This document shows, one piece after another, positions 1 to 8,676 of a stretch of DNA of 64,000 nt (its first letter is position 1; every line of letters begins with the position of its first letter). The notes below the pieces were generated by a model. The model ran no database searches. It saw nothing but the letters and a program-made list of their open reading frames with translations, and was not told the origin of the DNA. The position numbers and the translations under genes were made by a program. The DNA is from Lachnospiraceae bacterium 3-1. Its GTDB lineage: Bacteria > Bacillota > Clostridia > Lachnospirales > Lachnospiraceae. The stretch spans positions 500,737 to 564,736 of the forward strand of contig KE159592.1 of NCBI GenBank assembly GCA_000403255.2, written 5' to 3'.

Positions 1-1272
1 CTTTGCAGATTCTGTAGCATATACAGGAAGCTCTGCAATCTGCCGTTCTCCCAGATAATAAGTTACTTTTCCAAGCTGCTGCCCCTTTTTCACAGGAGCC
101 TGCACACACTCTGGAATTTCATAAATCGTTCGTACCTCCTCATCCACCCGCTTTAATACCCTGATTTTTTCTTCTTTTATTTCTAATGGAACCGTCACTT
201 CCTGATAAAGACTTCCGTTTTTAGGCTCTGCCTGCTCCACTTTCACCGATGCAAACTCCCTGTCATATTCGTACACATCCTCATAGTGATAATTTTCCAA
301 ACCATAATTCATCAAGGTCTTTGTATCCGACCATTTATAAGTTTTGTTATTGGGCCAGCCACAGGCCAAAAGAGCCACAATGAAGGTACGGTCATCTCTT
401 CGCAGCGCTCCCACATAACAGTAGCCTGCATTTCCGGTAAATCCTGTTTTCCCAGACAACGCCCCTTCCATCATCTGCAAAAATGCATTGTGATTATTAC
501 AATTATAATGTTTGGTTCCGGCCAGATTGGTAAATTGATAATTGGACGTTTGGGTGATTTCCAAAAAAGTCTTGTTCTGAATACAATAGCTCATGATTTT
601 TGCCAAATCTTTGGCTGTCGTTCCATGCACTCCGGTTCCGTCGCTGGCATCCAGCCCGTTGGGGGTAATGAAATAGGTATCTTCACAACCCAATTCTCTG
701 GCTTTTTGATTCATTTTTTCTGCAAATCCTTCCACAGTACCGCCGATATGTTCCGCAATTGCCACAGCAGAATCATTATGGGATTCCAGCATCAAAGAAT
801 ACAGCAAATCTTTGAGCCGAAAGGTATCATCTGCACTCATTCCAAGGCGCACCTGGGGCATGGAAGCAGCGTAACTGCTGACTTTTACCTCATCTTCCAA
901 ATTTCCTTCTTCCAAGGTCAGAATACAGGTCATGATTTTGGTGGTGCTGGCATTGGGCATGTGTTCATACCCATTCTTTTCATAGAGCACCCTGCCGCTT
1001 TCTCCATCCATCAAAACTGCCGACTGTGCATACAGTGTAAGATTGGGCTGATTTCCCCTGTCTGAGACTGCTGTTTCCTGTTCCCCTTGCATCCCCTTGG
1101 CTTGCACGGTTTCTGTAAAAAATCCTGCCATTGGAAAATTCTGTCTGCCATTGGAAAATTCCATAAAAAAAAGCAAGGCAATACAGGCCAAAACGGTATA
1201 CTTTTTTCGTTCTTTTAACCTGATTCTTCTTAAGAAAAATCCTATTTGTTTCCTGTTGTTTGATTTCTTCAT
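1..1272 (-). CDS. D-alanyl-D-alanine carboxypeptidase (PBP5-type), 3' end outside window
   Basis: Penicillin-binding DD-carboxypeptidase that trims the terminal D-Ala of peptidoglycan stem peptides outside the membrane. 424 codons are visible and the frame is still open at the window edge. A basic N-terminus and a hydrophobic signal segment (about residues 25-37) come first. The three active-site motifs follow in the usual order: STTK (109-112), SHN (164-166) and KTG (275-277), the last within KTGFTG. I chose the ATG at 1272 because it keeps the signal segment in frame with the motifs; an ATG at 1288 opens a different frame. The leader region carries a 20-bp tandem duplication (1121-1160) that does not break this frame. 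The missing part should be the C-terminal beta domain and membrane anchor. Confidence 0.93.
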   Translation of the reverse strand, partial: MKKSNNRKQIGFFLRRIRLKERKKYTVLACIALLFFMEFSNGRQNFPMAGFFTETVQAKGMQGEQETAVSDRGNQPNLTLYAQSAVLMDGESGRVLYEKNGYEHMPNASTTKIMTCILTLEEGNLEDEVKVSSYAASMPQVRLGMSADDTFRLKDLLYSLMLESHNDSAVAIAEHIGGTVEGFAEKMNQKARELGCEDTYFITPNGLDASDGTGVHGTTAKDLAKIMSYCIQNKTFLEITQTSNYQFTNLAGTKHYNCNNHNAFLQMMEGALSGKTGFTGNAGYCYVGALRRDDRTFIVALLACGWPNNKTYKWSDTKTLMNYGLENYHYEDVYEYDREFASVKVEQAEPKNGSLYQEVTVPLEIKEEKIRVLKRVDEEVRTIYEIPECVQAPVKKGQQLGKVTYYLGERQIAELPVYATESAK

Positions 1273-1314
1273 ATCCGCATTCTTTCATATTTCTGGCTGC
1301 ATTTTTCTCTATTA

Positions 1315-1368
1315 TATGAAAAAAAAATCAGATATAGACTTCCTTCCTGGATCTCTATATCTGATTTC
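1315..1368 (-). terminator. Rho-independent terminator of trpS
   Basis: Arms at 1325-1337 and 1355-1367 (AAATCAGATATAG against CTATATCTGATTT) pair perfectly. On the minus strand the hairpin runs into a T tract (A run on plus at 1318-1327). It lies directly after the trpS stop codon. Confidence 0.85.
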
Positions 1369-1371
1369 AAT

Positions 1372-2454
1372 TTAATGGAATTTTTCCGCCTGCTGGCGAA
1401 TCAATTCTTCGTCTGCAAAATAATTGATTTTCATGGAATTACGCACTTCATTCAAAGTCTGGGCTGCTACCTTTTCTGCGGCTTCACTTCCCTTTTTCAA
1501 AACTTCATAGATATAGGGAATATCCTTCTGAAGTTCCTTTCTGCGGTTACGGATGGGCTCTAATGCTTCCTGCAGCACATTATTCAGGAATTTCTTCACT
1601 TTCACATCCCCCAGTCCTCCTCGCTGGTAATGGGCTTTCAGTTCATCCAGGTTGGCATAATCCGGCAAATACCGTTGAAAATGCTCATCTTTGCAAAACG
1701 CGTCAAGATAAGTGAATACAGTATTCCCTTCTAAGGAGCCAGGATCCTCAACCCGCAGATGATTTGGATCTGTAAACATGCTCATAACTTTTTTCTTAAT
1801 CTCATCTGGCTCTTCGGACAAATAAATGCAATTCCCCAGAGACTTACTCATTTTTGCTTTTCCATCTGTGCCAGGAAGACGCATACATGCCTGATTCTCG
1901 GGTAATAATACCTGAGGTTCCACCAGAGTTTCCCCGTATACGGTATTGAACTTATGCACAATCTCTCTGGTCTGCTCTATCATAGGTAGCTGATCCTCCC
2001 CTACTGGGACTGTCGTAGCCTTGAATGCAGTGATATCTGCCGCCTGGCTAATGGGATATGTGAAAAATCCCACTGGAATGCTAGCTTCAAAATTGCGCAT
2101 CTGAATCTCAGATTTCACGGTAGGATTCCGCTGCAGCCTGGACACTGTTACCAAATTCATGTAATAAAAAGACAATTCACACAACTGTGGAATCTGAGAC
2201 TGGATAAACAATGTGGATTTCTCCGGGTCCAACCCACAGGCCATGTAATCCAATGCCACTTCCACCACATTCTGACGTACTTTTTCTGGGTTATCTGCAT
2301 TATCCGTCAATGCCTGGGCATCTGCTATCATAATAAATATTTTGTCATATTCCCCGGAATTCTGCAATTCCACCCTGCGCCGGAGGGAACCTACATAATG
2401 TCCCACATGAAGCTTTCCGGTGGGCCTGTCGCCTGTTAAAATAATTTTGCTCAT
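1372..2454 (-). CDS. trpS: Tryptophan-tRNA ligase
   Basis: Class Ic aminoacyl-tRNA synthetase charging tRNA-Trp in the cytoplasm, 360 aa, a normal length for bacterial TrpS. The Rossmann signature appears as [17 protein letters not shown] near the N-terminus, and the second signature as KMSKSLGN about two thirds along. I chose the ATG at 2454 because AGGTGAGG sits at the right distance upstream; an in-frame GTG at 2469 overlaps that ribosome site. No T-box leader fits in the short upstream gap, so regulation is not visible. It is a single-gene unit ending at a clear terminator. Confidence 0.97.
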   Translation of the reverse strand: MSKIILTGDRPTGKLHVGHYVGSLRRRVELQNSGEYDKIFIMIADAQALTDNADNPEKVRQNVVEVALDYMACGLDPEKSTLFIQSQIPQLCELSFYYMNLVTVSRLQRNPTVKSEIQMRNFEASIPVGFFTYPISQAADITAFKATTVPVGEDQLPMIEQTREIVHKFNTVYGETLVEPQVLLPENQACMRLPGTDGKAKMSKSLGNCIYLSEEPDEIKKKVMSMFTDPNHLRVEDPGSLEGNTVFTYLDAFCKDEHFQRYLPDYANLDELKAHYQRGGLGDVKVKKFLNNVLQEALEPIRNRRKELQKDIPYIYEVLKKGSEAAEKVAAQTLNEVRNSMKINYFADEELIRQQAEKFH

Positions 2455-2541
2455 ATTATATTTCCTCACCTATCTGTAATTAATTTTCATGCATTTCATT
2501 CTAATCATACTTTTTGATAATGTCAACACGCTGGATATGAC

Positions 2542-5472
2542 TTACTTTATTTTTAAAGTCTTTCCACTGCTATAGCTTCCATATGATTTGGTTTTTCCTG
2601 ATTTTTTATAAGCCCGCACACGGAAACTGTAGCTCTTTCCTTTTTTCAGTCCTGATTTGGTAAAAGTGACTGTTTTTCCTTTGGTTATGGTCTTAATTTT
2701 CTTATAGCTGCCTTTTCCAGTCCGCATAAAAATCTCATAACCATCGGCTCCTTTGATTCTCTTCCAAGTGATTTGGGCTTTGGCCGCGCCTTTTTTCTTG
2801 ACAGAGACAAGCTTAACTTTTCCTGGCAGGGTGGAAGATCGGACAGATGTTTCTTTCTTTGCATAATACTTCTCTTTGCCTATTTCCTGATATGCTGTCA
2901 CCTTTAAGATATAATCTGTTGCCGCTTTTAATTTACGGCAAACATAAAGGTTTTTATCCGTATATACGGTGGATACTACCGCATTTTTCTGATAAAGCAC
3001 AAGACGGTATTTCACGCCTTTTTGCTTTTTCCAAGAAAATTTCAAGGAGCTGGCGGTAACTTCCTTTACAGTTAAACCAGACACTTGTTCTGGTCTCCCT
3101 GATTGTTGGGCGGCAATCTCTTTGGTATAGGTATCTCCACATATTTTACAAATAAAAGTTTCCTGGCCTTTTTTTGTTCTCGTAGCCTCTCTGGTAACCT
3201 TTGAAGCATATTGATGACCGGGACAAACAACCTGTACCCTCACTGGAAGATTAGAAACTGACATATAATTCTTAATATCTGCTGGAATGTATTTCACATA
3301 ATAAGTATAACTTCCCTCACGCCACAAATGTGTATCTTTTGACGTCTGCCAAGCAAAACCATCTGGCAATTCTATAGTACTTATGGTCCTGCCACTGTAC
3401 CCGGACAAACCTTCTGGCGCCTTATAAAGAGGCATTGCTTTTTTGATCATTACCTGAGTAGTTCCATGAAAATCCTGAAATCCTTCCCGTTCTATTTTAT
3501 ATCGAACCTGATAAGTACCTGCTTCCCACATCTTAGGCTGATTTTCCCGATATACCCCGTCTTCTCCAGCATATGAAACAAGATCTCCCTTTTGGGTACC
3601 TTCCACTACAATTTCCTTTAACGTTCCATCATAAACCGCAAGCACCTCCTCTGCCCGAATCCCTTCCATGGAAACGGGATTCTGATGCCCCAAACCAACT
3701 ACTGTTACTTGCACTGGAAGATGGGAAACCTCTTTATAATTCCTGGTATCTCTCGGCAAATAGGAGACATAACAGGTGACTTCTCCTTCTTCCTCCCAGC
3801 TTGCCTCACAATCTGTTTCCCACAAAAATCCTTCTGGGAGCCTCACCTCACCTAGCGCCTGGCCAACGGAAATCTTCAATCCTTCTGGAACTTCATAAGG
3901 AGGCTCTGCCTTTTCAATGACTACTTGCACCCTTCCTACCAAGGGCTCATATCCACTGCGCTCCACTTGGTAAGAAACCTGATAAACCCCACTGTCCCTC
4001 ATTACTGGCTGCTCACTTCCAAACTGGCCATTTTCCCCAGCATACGAAATAACGTCTCCGCTCTTTGTACCTTTCACTTGGATTTTCTGTGCCTCCCCAT
4101 TGTAAACCACATTCAAATCTTCGGCTGTAATTCCTGTCATTTGCTGCAAAGCTGGCGGCTCTGGCAAAGGATGGGTACGGATACTCTGCCTTCCTGATAC
4201 ATTCGGCGTCCCTTGGAGCCAGTAACACAATTGATTTTCTTTTATCGTAAATCCGAAAATAAACTGATTGGCAGACAATTCTGGCTGGTATATCACTTCT
4301 GTTGTCCCATTTTCTTTTTGCAGGCAAATTGCAGTTCCTGTGTTAAAATAAATTCCGTTTTGTCCGGCATCCACATCCAGATACATATAGCTCCCACTAT
4401 ATTGCCCCCACAAATTATGCTCCGCATAGACCACCTCTTCCTCATTACCGAAAAGCTCATGCCTTTTTATCAAATCAGCAGTGCGGCTAACTGCATTGTA
4501 TTTTGCATAATACCAGCTTTCATTCCAATAGCAAAAGGCTGACTGAATTCCTGTCCAAAACGATTGCTTATAGGTATCAGAAACCGCAGCATGGCCTGCA
4601 CTCCAATTTGAATGCTTATGGCTGCTGTCAGACATGACTTTATCACTCAACAGAAAATATTTATGTCCAACACGCCCGATACAATCCCACAACGGATCAT
4701 CCCAGGTAACATCTACATGATACCATGCGCCATCAATGAAAATCAGATTCCAAGCATGATTCATGCTATCGCTGGTAACAAGCTCGCAGGGTATTCCCAA
4801 TTTGTCCTCCAAAATATAAGAAAATGCATGGGAATATCCGTCACAGACTGCAAATTGGCTTACCAGCGCCCCGTAAGCGGAATGGGAATAGGCAGGTAAT
4901 GTGCCATTTTGTCTGCGCTGCTCATCATATTCACAATTCAATATAAGATAATCATGAATCGCTAAGGCTTGTTCCACTTCAGTCATAGAAGGGTCCACCC
5001 AGCTCAATGCCTGCGCTGCTGCCTGCTCCAGCTCCTCCTGCTGCCGCTTAATATTGGCAGGGGTATCCCGATATTTAATGCCATGATAACGGGTTACCAT
5101 GCCATTCGAATTAAAGTCGTATTCTACCCTTCCTTCCACATAAAAGAGAGATGGATTGTTATTTAAAATCTGAAAATAAGCGGCACTGGCCTGTCCTCTG
5201 GTAATCTGGTAAGCTGTCACATCAATACTAGTCCGAAACTCCTGCAACGCCTGGATGATATATGCTTCAAACTCCTGATTCTCCTTTGCAGATCTCGTTC
5301 TTGTACTTGAAACCGGATAACGTTTTTCTGGTTTTTGATAATAGGATGGATCATACCGATTCTCATCCGTAATCACCACACGTTCTGTCCCCTCACTTAG
5401 AGAACTGGCAGATACCGTACTGCCAAATAAAAACCACAACAGACAAAGAATCAAAAAATACTTTTTTTTCAT
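2542..5472 (-). CDS. Secreted transglutaminase-like protein with repeated Ig-like modules and C-terminal FN3 domains
   Basis: Large 976-aa exported protein. A classical signal peptide (residues 1-23, ending near VSASS) is followed by a transglutaminase/protease-like domain. Its triad can be read as Cys210 (AVCDGYSHAF), His239 (MNHAWNL) and Asp254 (YHVDVTWDD). The middle has two tandem modules of about 150 aa, each opening with GI.AE and containing (V/I)VYNG or AVYDG and GD.(I/V)SYAGE. A CxxC pair (CKICG) and two fibronectin type III-like modules ending in GKTLKIK follow. There is no LPXTG or membrane anchor, so it is probably released or held non-covalently. AGGGAGG precedes the ATG at 5472. 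The fold is seen in cell-wall proteins of gut clostridia; the substrate is unknown. Confidence 0.85.
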   Translation of the reverse strand: MKKKYFLILCLLWFLFGSTVSASSLSEGTERVVITDENRYDPSYYQKPEKRYPVSSTRTRSAKENQEFEAYIIQALQEFRTSIDVTAYQITRGQASAAYFQILNNNPSLFYVEGRVEYDFNSNGMVTRYHGIKYRDTPANIKRQQEELEQAAAQALSWVDPSMTEVEQALAIHDYLILNCEYDEQRRQNGTLPAYSHSAYGALVSQFAVCDGYSHAFSYILEDKLGIPCELVTSDSMNHAWNLIFIDGAWYHVDVTWDDPLWDCIGRVGHKYFLLSDKVMSDSSHKHSNWSAGHAAVSDTYKQSFWTGIQSAFCYWNESWYYAKYNAVSRTADLIKRHELFGNEEEVVYAEHNLWGQYSGSYMYLDVDAGQNGIYFNTGTAICLQKENGTTEVIYQPELSANQFIFGFTIKENQLCYWLQGTPNVSGRQSIRTHPLPEPPALQQMTGITAEDLNVVYNGEAQKIQVKGTKSGDVISYAGENGQFGSEQPVMRDSGVYQVSYQVERSGYEPLVGRVQVVIEKAEPPYEVPEGLKISVGQALGEVRLPEGFLWETDCEASWEEEGEVTCYVSYLPRDTRNYKEVSHLPVQVTVVGLGHQNPVSMEGIRAEEVLAVYDGTLKEIVVEGTQKGDLVSYAGEDGVYRENQPKMWEAGTYQVRYKIEREGFQDFHGTTQVMIKKAMPLYKAPEGLSGYSGRTISTIELPDGFAWQTSKDTHLWREGSYTYYVKYIPADIKNYMSVSNLPVRVQVVCPGHQYASKVTREATRTKKGQETFICKICGDTYTKEIAAQQSGRPEQVSGLTVKEVTASSLKFSWKKQKGVKYRLVLYQKNAVVSTVYTDKNLYVCRKLKAATDYILKVTAYQEIGKEKYYAKKETSVRSSTLPGKVKLVSVKKKGAAKAQITWKRIKGADGYEIFMRTGKGSYKKIKTITKGKTVTFTKSGLKKGKSYSFRVRAYKKSGKTKSYGSYSSGKTLKIK

Positions 5473-5577
5473 ATATTTCCCTCCCTGTAGGATCACCTGC
5501 AATGAATCAATCATTGTATATTACTTCTATTGTATAACGCAACGGAAAAAATTTCAAATTTTTATTTTATAAATTTT

Positions 5578-6092
5578 CATATTTCGTTACAGTTCAGCCC
5601 TTTTGTCTCTGAAATAGAGCTTTATTCCAAGGATTTTCATACTGGCAGTATAAAAATATGGATGGGTATTTCCATATTTGAGACAAATTTTCCTGCTTTC
5701 CCTTCCAAGAAAGGAAACATTCGGTGGATTTCGTGTATTTCCTGCTTCCAGAGATGGAAGAAGTGTATTCCCTCCAATTTCACTGTTAGAGGTTTTCCGC
5801 CGCGTGGAAAATTATCAAGGGGCGGGGCTGTTTTTCTTCACGGACAGCCCCGCCCCTTAATATCCTCCCATCGGCTGGAAAACTGAGTTTGAATTGGAGG
5901 GAATTAATAGCATCCTTCCATCCCTGGAACTGGAAATACTAGAAATCCAGCCGCGTTTCCTTGTGGAAGTGAAAGCAGGAAAATTTGTAAAAAACAATAG
6001 AAGCTCCCATCCATATTTTTATTCTTACATCGAAGAATCCTTTGAATAAAGCAATGTAGAAAACCAAAAGGGCTGAACTGTTACCATATTTC
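5578..6092. repeat. 499-bp foldback (MITE-like) element with 8-bp target duplication
   Basis: The stretch 5586-6084 is one long imperfect inverted repeat. Matching arms include 5590-5605 with 6065-6080 (16 bp perfect), 5652-5666 with 6006-6020, 5683-5700 with 5971-5988 (18 bp perfect), and a GC-rich centre at 5817-5831 with 5844-5858. The outer ends read GTTACAGTTC and GAACTGTTAC. Both sides are flanked by CATATTTC (5578-5585 and 6085-6092), a perfect 8-bp direct repeat. No convincing coding sequence lies inside. An 8-bp duplication with ends close to GTAA is what IS66-family transposition produces, so mobilisation in trans by such an enzyme is plausible but inferred. Confidence 0.88.
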
Positions 6093-6169
6093 AGCGTAAG
6101 TTTTTTCCCCATTGAGATAGTAGACCAAAACAATACAATATGTTATCATAGCGGTGGAGGTGATTTTAC

Positions 6170-6832
6170 ATGCGCTATCATCATTTGCGCTTCGATATCT
6201 GGCTGTGCCTTTTGTTTTCCCTGTTTGTCAGCATTTTTCCTGCCAATCTTGCAGAAGGCATACTATCGAAAAAGTATCAAGATTATGTAAAGGAACACAC
6301 AGTAGAAAAAGGAGAAATCGGCGGTATGGCAGAAGATGATCTGTTTCGTGCAAAGACCATAGAGGACCTGGAAACCCACGATACCTTTACCGTGGTTTCT
6401 CCTGGCATTGAATACCGCAACCGAGGCGCAGGATATTTTGGCAGTCAATATCTGTATGCCCTTACCCTTCCTTCTGGTGAACGGGTAGCAGCCGCTATCA
6501 ACCTAGAAAACGTTCAGATAGAAGGAGAATACTACACTGGGGAAGCCACCCTGCCCGTAGGCCAGATTGTATGGGAAGACCTGACTTCCAATGAAAATTT
6601 CATTCGCCAGATTACCCACAGCGAACCCTTAAGCCGCACTGATTTTTACATTGATATGATGGGCAATGGAGGAAAAGTCAGCCTGGATGATTATACCGGA
6701 CCAATCTCTTTGGTGATACGAGCGCTCACCATTATCCTCTTCTTTCCTTTGTTCCATGCCATTGGTGCGAAACTTGGAATATTTCCCCCATTCTTTGCTA
6801 GCAAAAAAAAGCAACCCTCGGAATGGAAGTAA
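6170..6832 (+). CDS. Unknown membrane protein, two terminal TM segments
   Basis: A 220-aa protein that I do not recognise with certainty (it may belong to one of the Firmicute DUF67xx membrane families). One hydrophobic segment lies near the N-terminus (about residues 9-27) and another near the C-terminus (about 181-201). Between them is an extracytoplasmic-looking domain rich in beta-prone sequence. GGAGGTGA precedes the ATG. It heads a set of three same-strand genes (6170, 6904, 7493), which suggests co-expression. The foldback element ends 78 bp upstream, so the promoter must lie close to or inside that element. Confidence 0.75.
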   Translation: MRYHHLRFDIWLCLLFSLFVSIFPANLAEGILSKKYQDYVKEHTVEKGEIGGMAEDDLFRAKTIEDLETHDTFTVVSPGIEYRNRGAGYFGSQYLYALTLPSGERVAAAINLENVQIEGEYYTGEATLPVGQIVWEDLTSNENFIRQITHSEPLSRTDFYIDMMGNGGKVSLDDYTGPISLVIRALTIILFFPLFHAIGAKLGIFPPFFASKKKQPSEWK

Positions 6833-6903
6833 ATTTCAGTAATTGATAATGGCGAAACTCATTAATTATTCGAATTTCAGAAAACAAAAAGGAGAACTAT
6901 ATC

Positions 6904-7491
6904 ATGAATTACGAACCTGTGAAAAAAAAGAATGTACCATATTTATTATCCTACCTATTTGTACCTGCTGCAATAACCGCTCTCTGTTTTTGGCTGGGTT
7001 ATGTATTTTTCCACGACGGCGGCGCAGGAGCAGTGATTTTGTTTCTGGTACCACCTACTTTATCAATTCTATGGTGGGTTTTGGGTGGCAAGCTGATTTT
7101 TAAAGGAAAACGTAAAAAACTGATGAAGGAATTGGAGCACAGCGGTTTTTATCCAAACCATACCTTTGACAGCGACGGTTGTACCGTAATTGTGGATATT
7201 GAACATGGAAAACTCGCTCTCATTTTTTTCTGGAATCCTTTCCAAAGCTACATCCTTCCAGCCAACCGGATCACTAAAATCTGGACCGATGATGGAAAGA
7301 CAGGCATAGGCCCGCTAGCTGGCAGCAGCCGGGTCAGCTTCCTGTTTACCATAGACGGCATCCGAATTCGGGTCAATACCTTTACTTCCAACAAACGTTG
7401 GCGGATGGACAGCGAATATATCCTAACAGGCATTTCCAAAGCCGATATGATGGCAGGGGTACTGACCGATGCGAAAGAGAGGTCTCTCTGA
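6904..7491 (+). CDS. Unknown membrane protein
   Basis: A 195-aa protein with two adjacent transmembrane segments (about residues 13-33 and 40-60). A soluble domain follows that resembles a small PH-like or YcxB-like beta domain, though I cannot name the family. AAGGAGAA precedes the ATG. It follows the 6170 gene by 71 bp, and its stop is 1 bp before the next start, so translation is probably coupled to the downstream gene. Confidence 0.75.
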   Translation: MNYEPVKKKNVPYLLSYLFVPAAITALCFWLGYVFFHDGGAGAVILFLVPPTLSILWWVLGGKLIFKGKRKKLMKELEHSGFYPNHTFDSDGCTVIVDIEHGKLALIFFWNPFQSYILPANRITKIWTDDGKTGIGPLAGSSRVSFLFTIDGIRIRVNTFTSNKRWRMDSEYILTGISKADMMAGVLTDAKERSL

Positions 7492-7492
7492 T

Positions 7493-7936
7493 ATGGGAAT
7501 TTTTCGGAAAATGCGTGCAGCCTTCCACGATGATTGGTGCAATCTCTGTCAAAGTGAGATGGATGTTATGCACAAGCAATTGTACGCCATGCCAGATGTA
7601 ACAGTCGACCACTACGTTTCCCATGAGAGCGCTGATTATTACCGAAAGCACTTGGTTCCCGTAGAAAAAAAGGCACAAATTCCTGCCGGAATGTATGCCT
7701 GCGGCTTTCACATCTACCGATGTCCCAATTGCGGACACCGACGGACGAAGCTTACCACTTTCCTTCCAGTACGGGATCAGGAGAAAATAGAAGAAATCTT
7801 GTTTTTTGACCATGGAGAACTGGATGATTTTATCTATCAATCCCAAACAGGTTCTCCCGATTTGAAAGGAAATACTCAAAAACGCCGTCAAGACTGTGGG
7901 GATTATATGTACAGCGGTCCCTATGATTATGTATAA
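7493..7936 (+). CDS. Small protein with two CxxC zinc-binding motifs
   Basis: A 147-aa soluble protein. It contains CNLCQ near the N-terminus and CPNCGH in the middle, enough for one four-cysteine zinc site. No transmembrane segment is visible. I chose the ATG at 7493 rather than an in-frame upstream ATG at 7469 because AGAGAGGT sits just before it and it directly follows the previous stop. It is the last gene of a probable three-gene unit of unknown function, convergent with the marR gene (1-bp gap). Confidence 0.75.
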   Translation: MGIFRKMRAAFHDDWCNLCQSEMDVMHKQLYAMPDVTVDHYVSHESADYYRKHLVPVEKKAQIPAGMYACGFHIYRCPNCGHRRTKLTTFLPVRDQEKIEEILFFDHGELDDFIYQSQTGSPDLKGNTQKRRQDCGDYMYSGPYDYV

Positions 7937-7937
7937 A

Positions 7938-8405
7938 TTATTGTCCCACACATCTCATGCGTTTTTCTACATAACAAATAAATTTCTCCAGAAGGTGATT
8001 GGTATCTGCAATCTCCTCCCTGGAGAAATTCAATTCCCCCATCCATGCTTTCATAATCTCTTCATCATATTTCAAATGACATCTGTGCACCCGTACTCCT
8101 TTTTCCGTCAAATACAACCGCAGAACTCTTGCATCCTTTTCATCTTCTTTTCGGATAATCAAGCCCTTCTTTTCCAATTTCTTAATCATCACAGAAGTAG
8201 CTCCTTTTGTACGGAACATTTTATCTGTCAGTTCTTTTTGAGTCATCCCCTCATATTGAGCAACCATTTTCAATGTATGTACTTCGTTAGAATAAAGCAG
8301 CTCTTCTGTCCCATAATATTTGGGCTCCTTTTCCATTGCAGCAACGATTCTTTCTACAGAATACAAATTATCAATCAATCGAACCGCTTCTTTCATATCT
8401 GTCAT
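7938..8405 (-). CDS. MarR-family transcriptional regulator
   Basis: A 155-aa winged-helix dimeric repressor type. The recognition region MTQKELTDKMFRTKGATSVM and the following KLEKKGLI..KEDEKDAR wing are typical of MarR. AGAGGGAA precedes the ATG. It is not next to an obvious divergent target, since a palindromic repeat copy (8486-8646) and a gap lie upstream. Targets could be the gene itself or distant efflux genes. Confidence 0.88.
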   Translation of the reverse strand: MTDMKEAVRLIDNLYSVERIVAAMEKEPKYYGTEELLYSNEVHTLKMVAQYEGMTQKELTDKMFRTKGATSVMIKKLEKKGLIIRKEDEKDARVLRLYLTEKGVRVHRCHLKYDEEIMKAWMGELNFSREEIADTNHLLEKFICYVEKRMRCVGQ

Positions 8406-8485
8406 GGGCTTCCCTCTTTTCTGAAATAATTTTATCTAACTCACAAATATTCTATCATTATTTTTTCTCAATGAAAACCATATTT

Positions 8486-8646
8486 TATTACTCCGGCGGT
8501 TAAATGTCGACGAATTTTACGCAGAATAAATTTTCATCTGCAAGGCGGAAGAATGAGTTGTAGCGAGTGCTACAACGATTGATGACAACGCTGCAGATGG
8601 AAATTTAAGCAAGTAAAAACGTCGATATTTAACCGCCGGAGTAATA
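8486..8646. repeat. TA-flanked palindromic element, copy 1 (complete)
   Basis: TA + TTACTCCGGCGGTTAAAT at the left and its complement + TA at the right. Inner arms also pair (AATTTTCATCTGC with GCAGATGGAAATT), and the centre is GTTGTAG-CGAGTG-CTACAAC. The whole 161 bp can fold as one hairpin. No ORF. Other copies lie at 23323, 25697, 47853, 50070 and 51675. Confidence 0.93.
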
Positions 8647-8676
8647 TAAAGAAAGAAACCCACTTTAGATAGAAAT

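Noticed and set aside
1121..1160. 20-bp tandem duplication in the carboxypeptidase leader region
   Set aside because: Not a multiple of three, so I suspected a frameshift, but the frame from 1272 stays open through it and keeps the signal segment.
980..1288. 102-codon minus-strand frame at the carboxypeptidase start
   Set aside because: It is out of phase with the STTK/SHN/KTG frame and has no family resemblance; the true start is 1272.
5530..5886. Plus-strand frame of 118 codons inside the foldback element
   Set aside because: It arises from the inverted-repeat sequence, shows no family resemblance and lacks a ribosome site.
8486..8646. Possible CRISPR or riboswitch reading of the 160-bp repeats
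   Set aside because: Copies are dispersed over 43 kb, not clustered with spacers, and lie in unrelated contexts including inside a broken gene.
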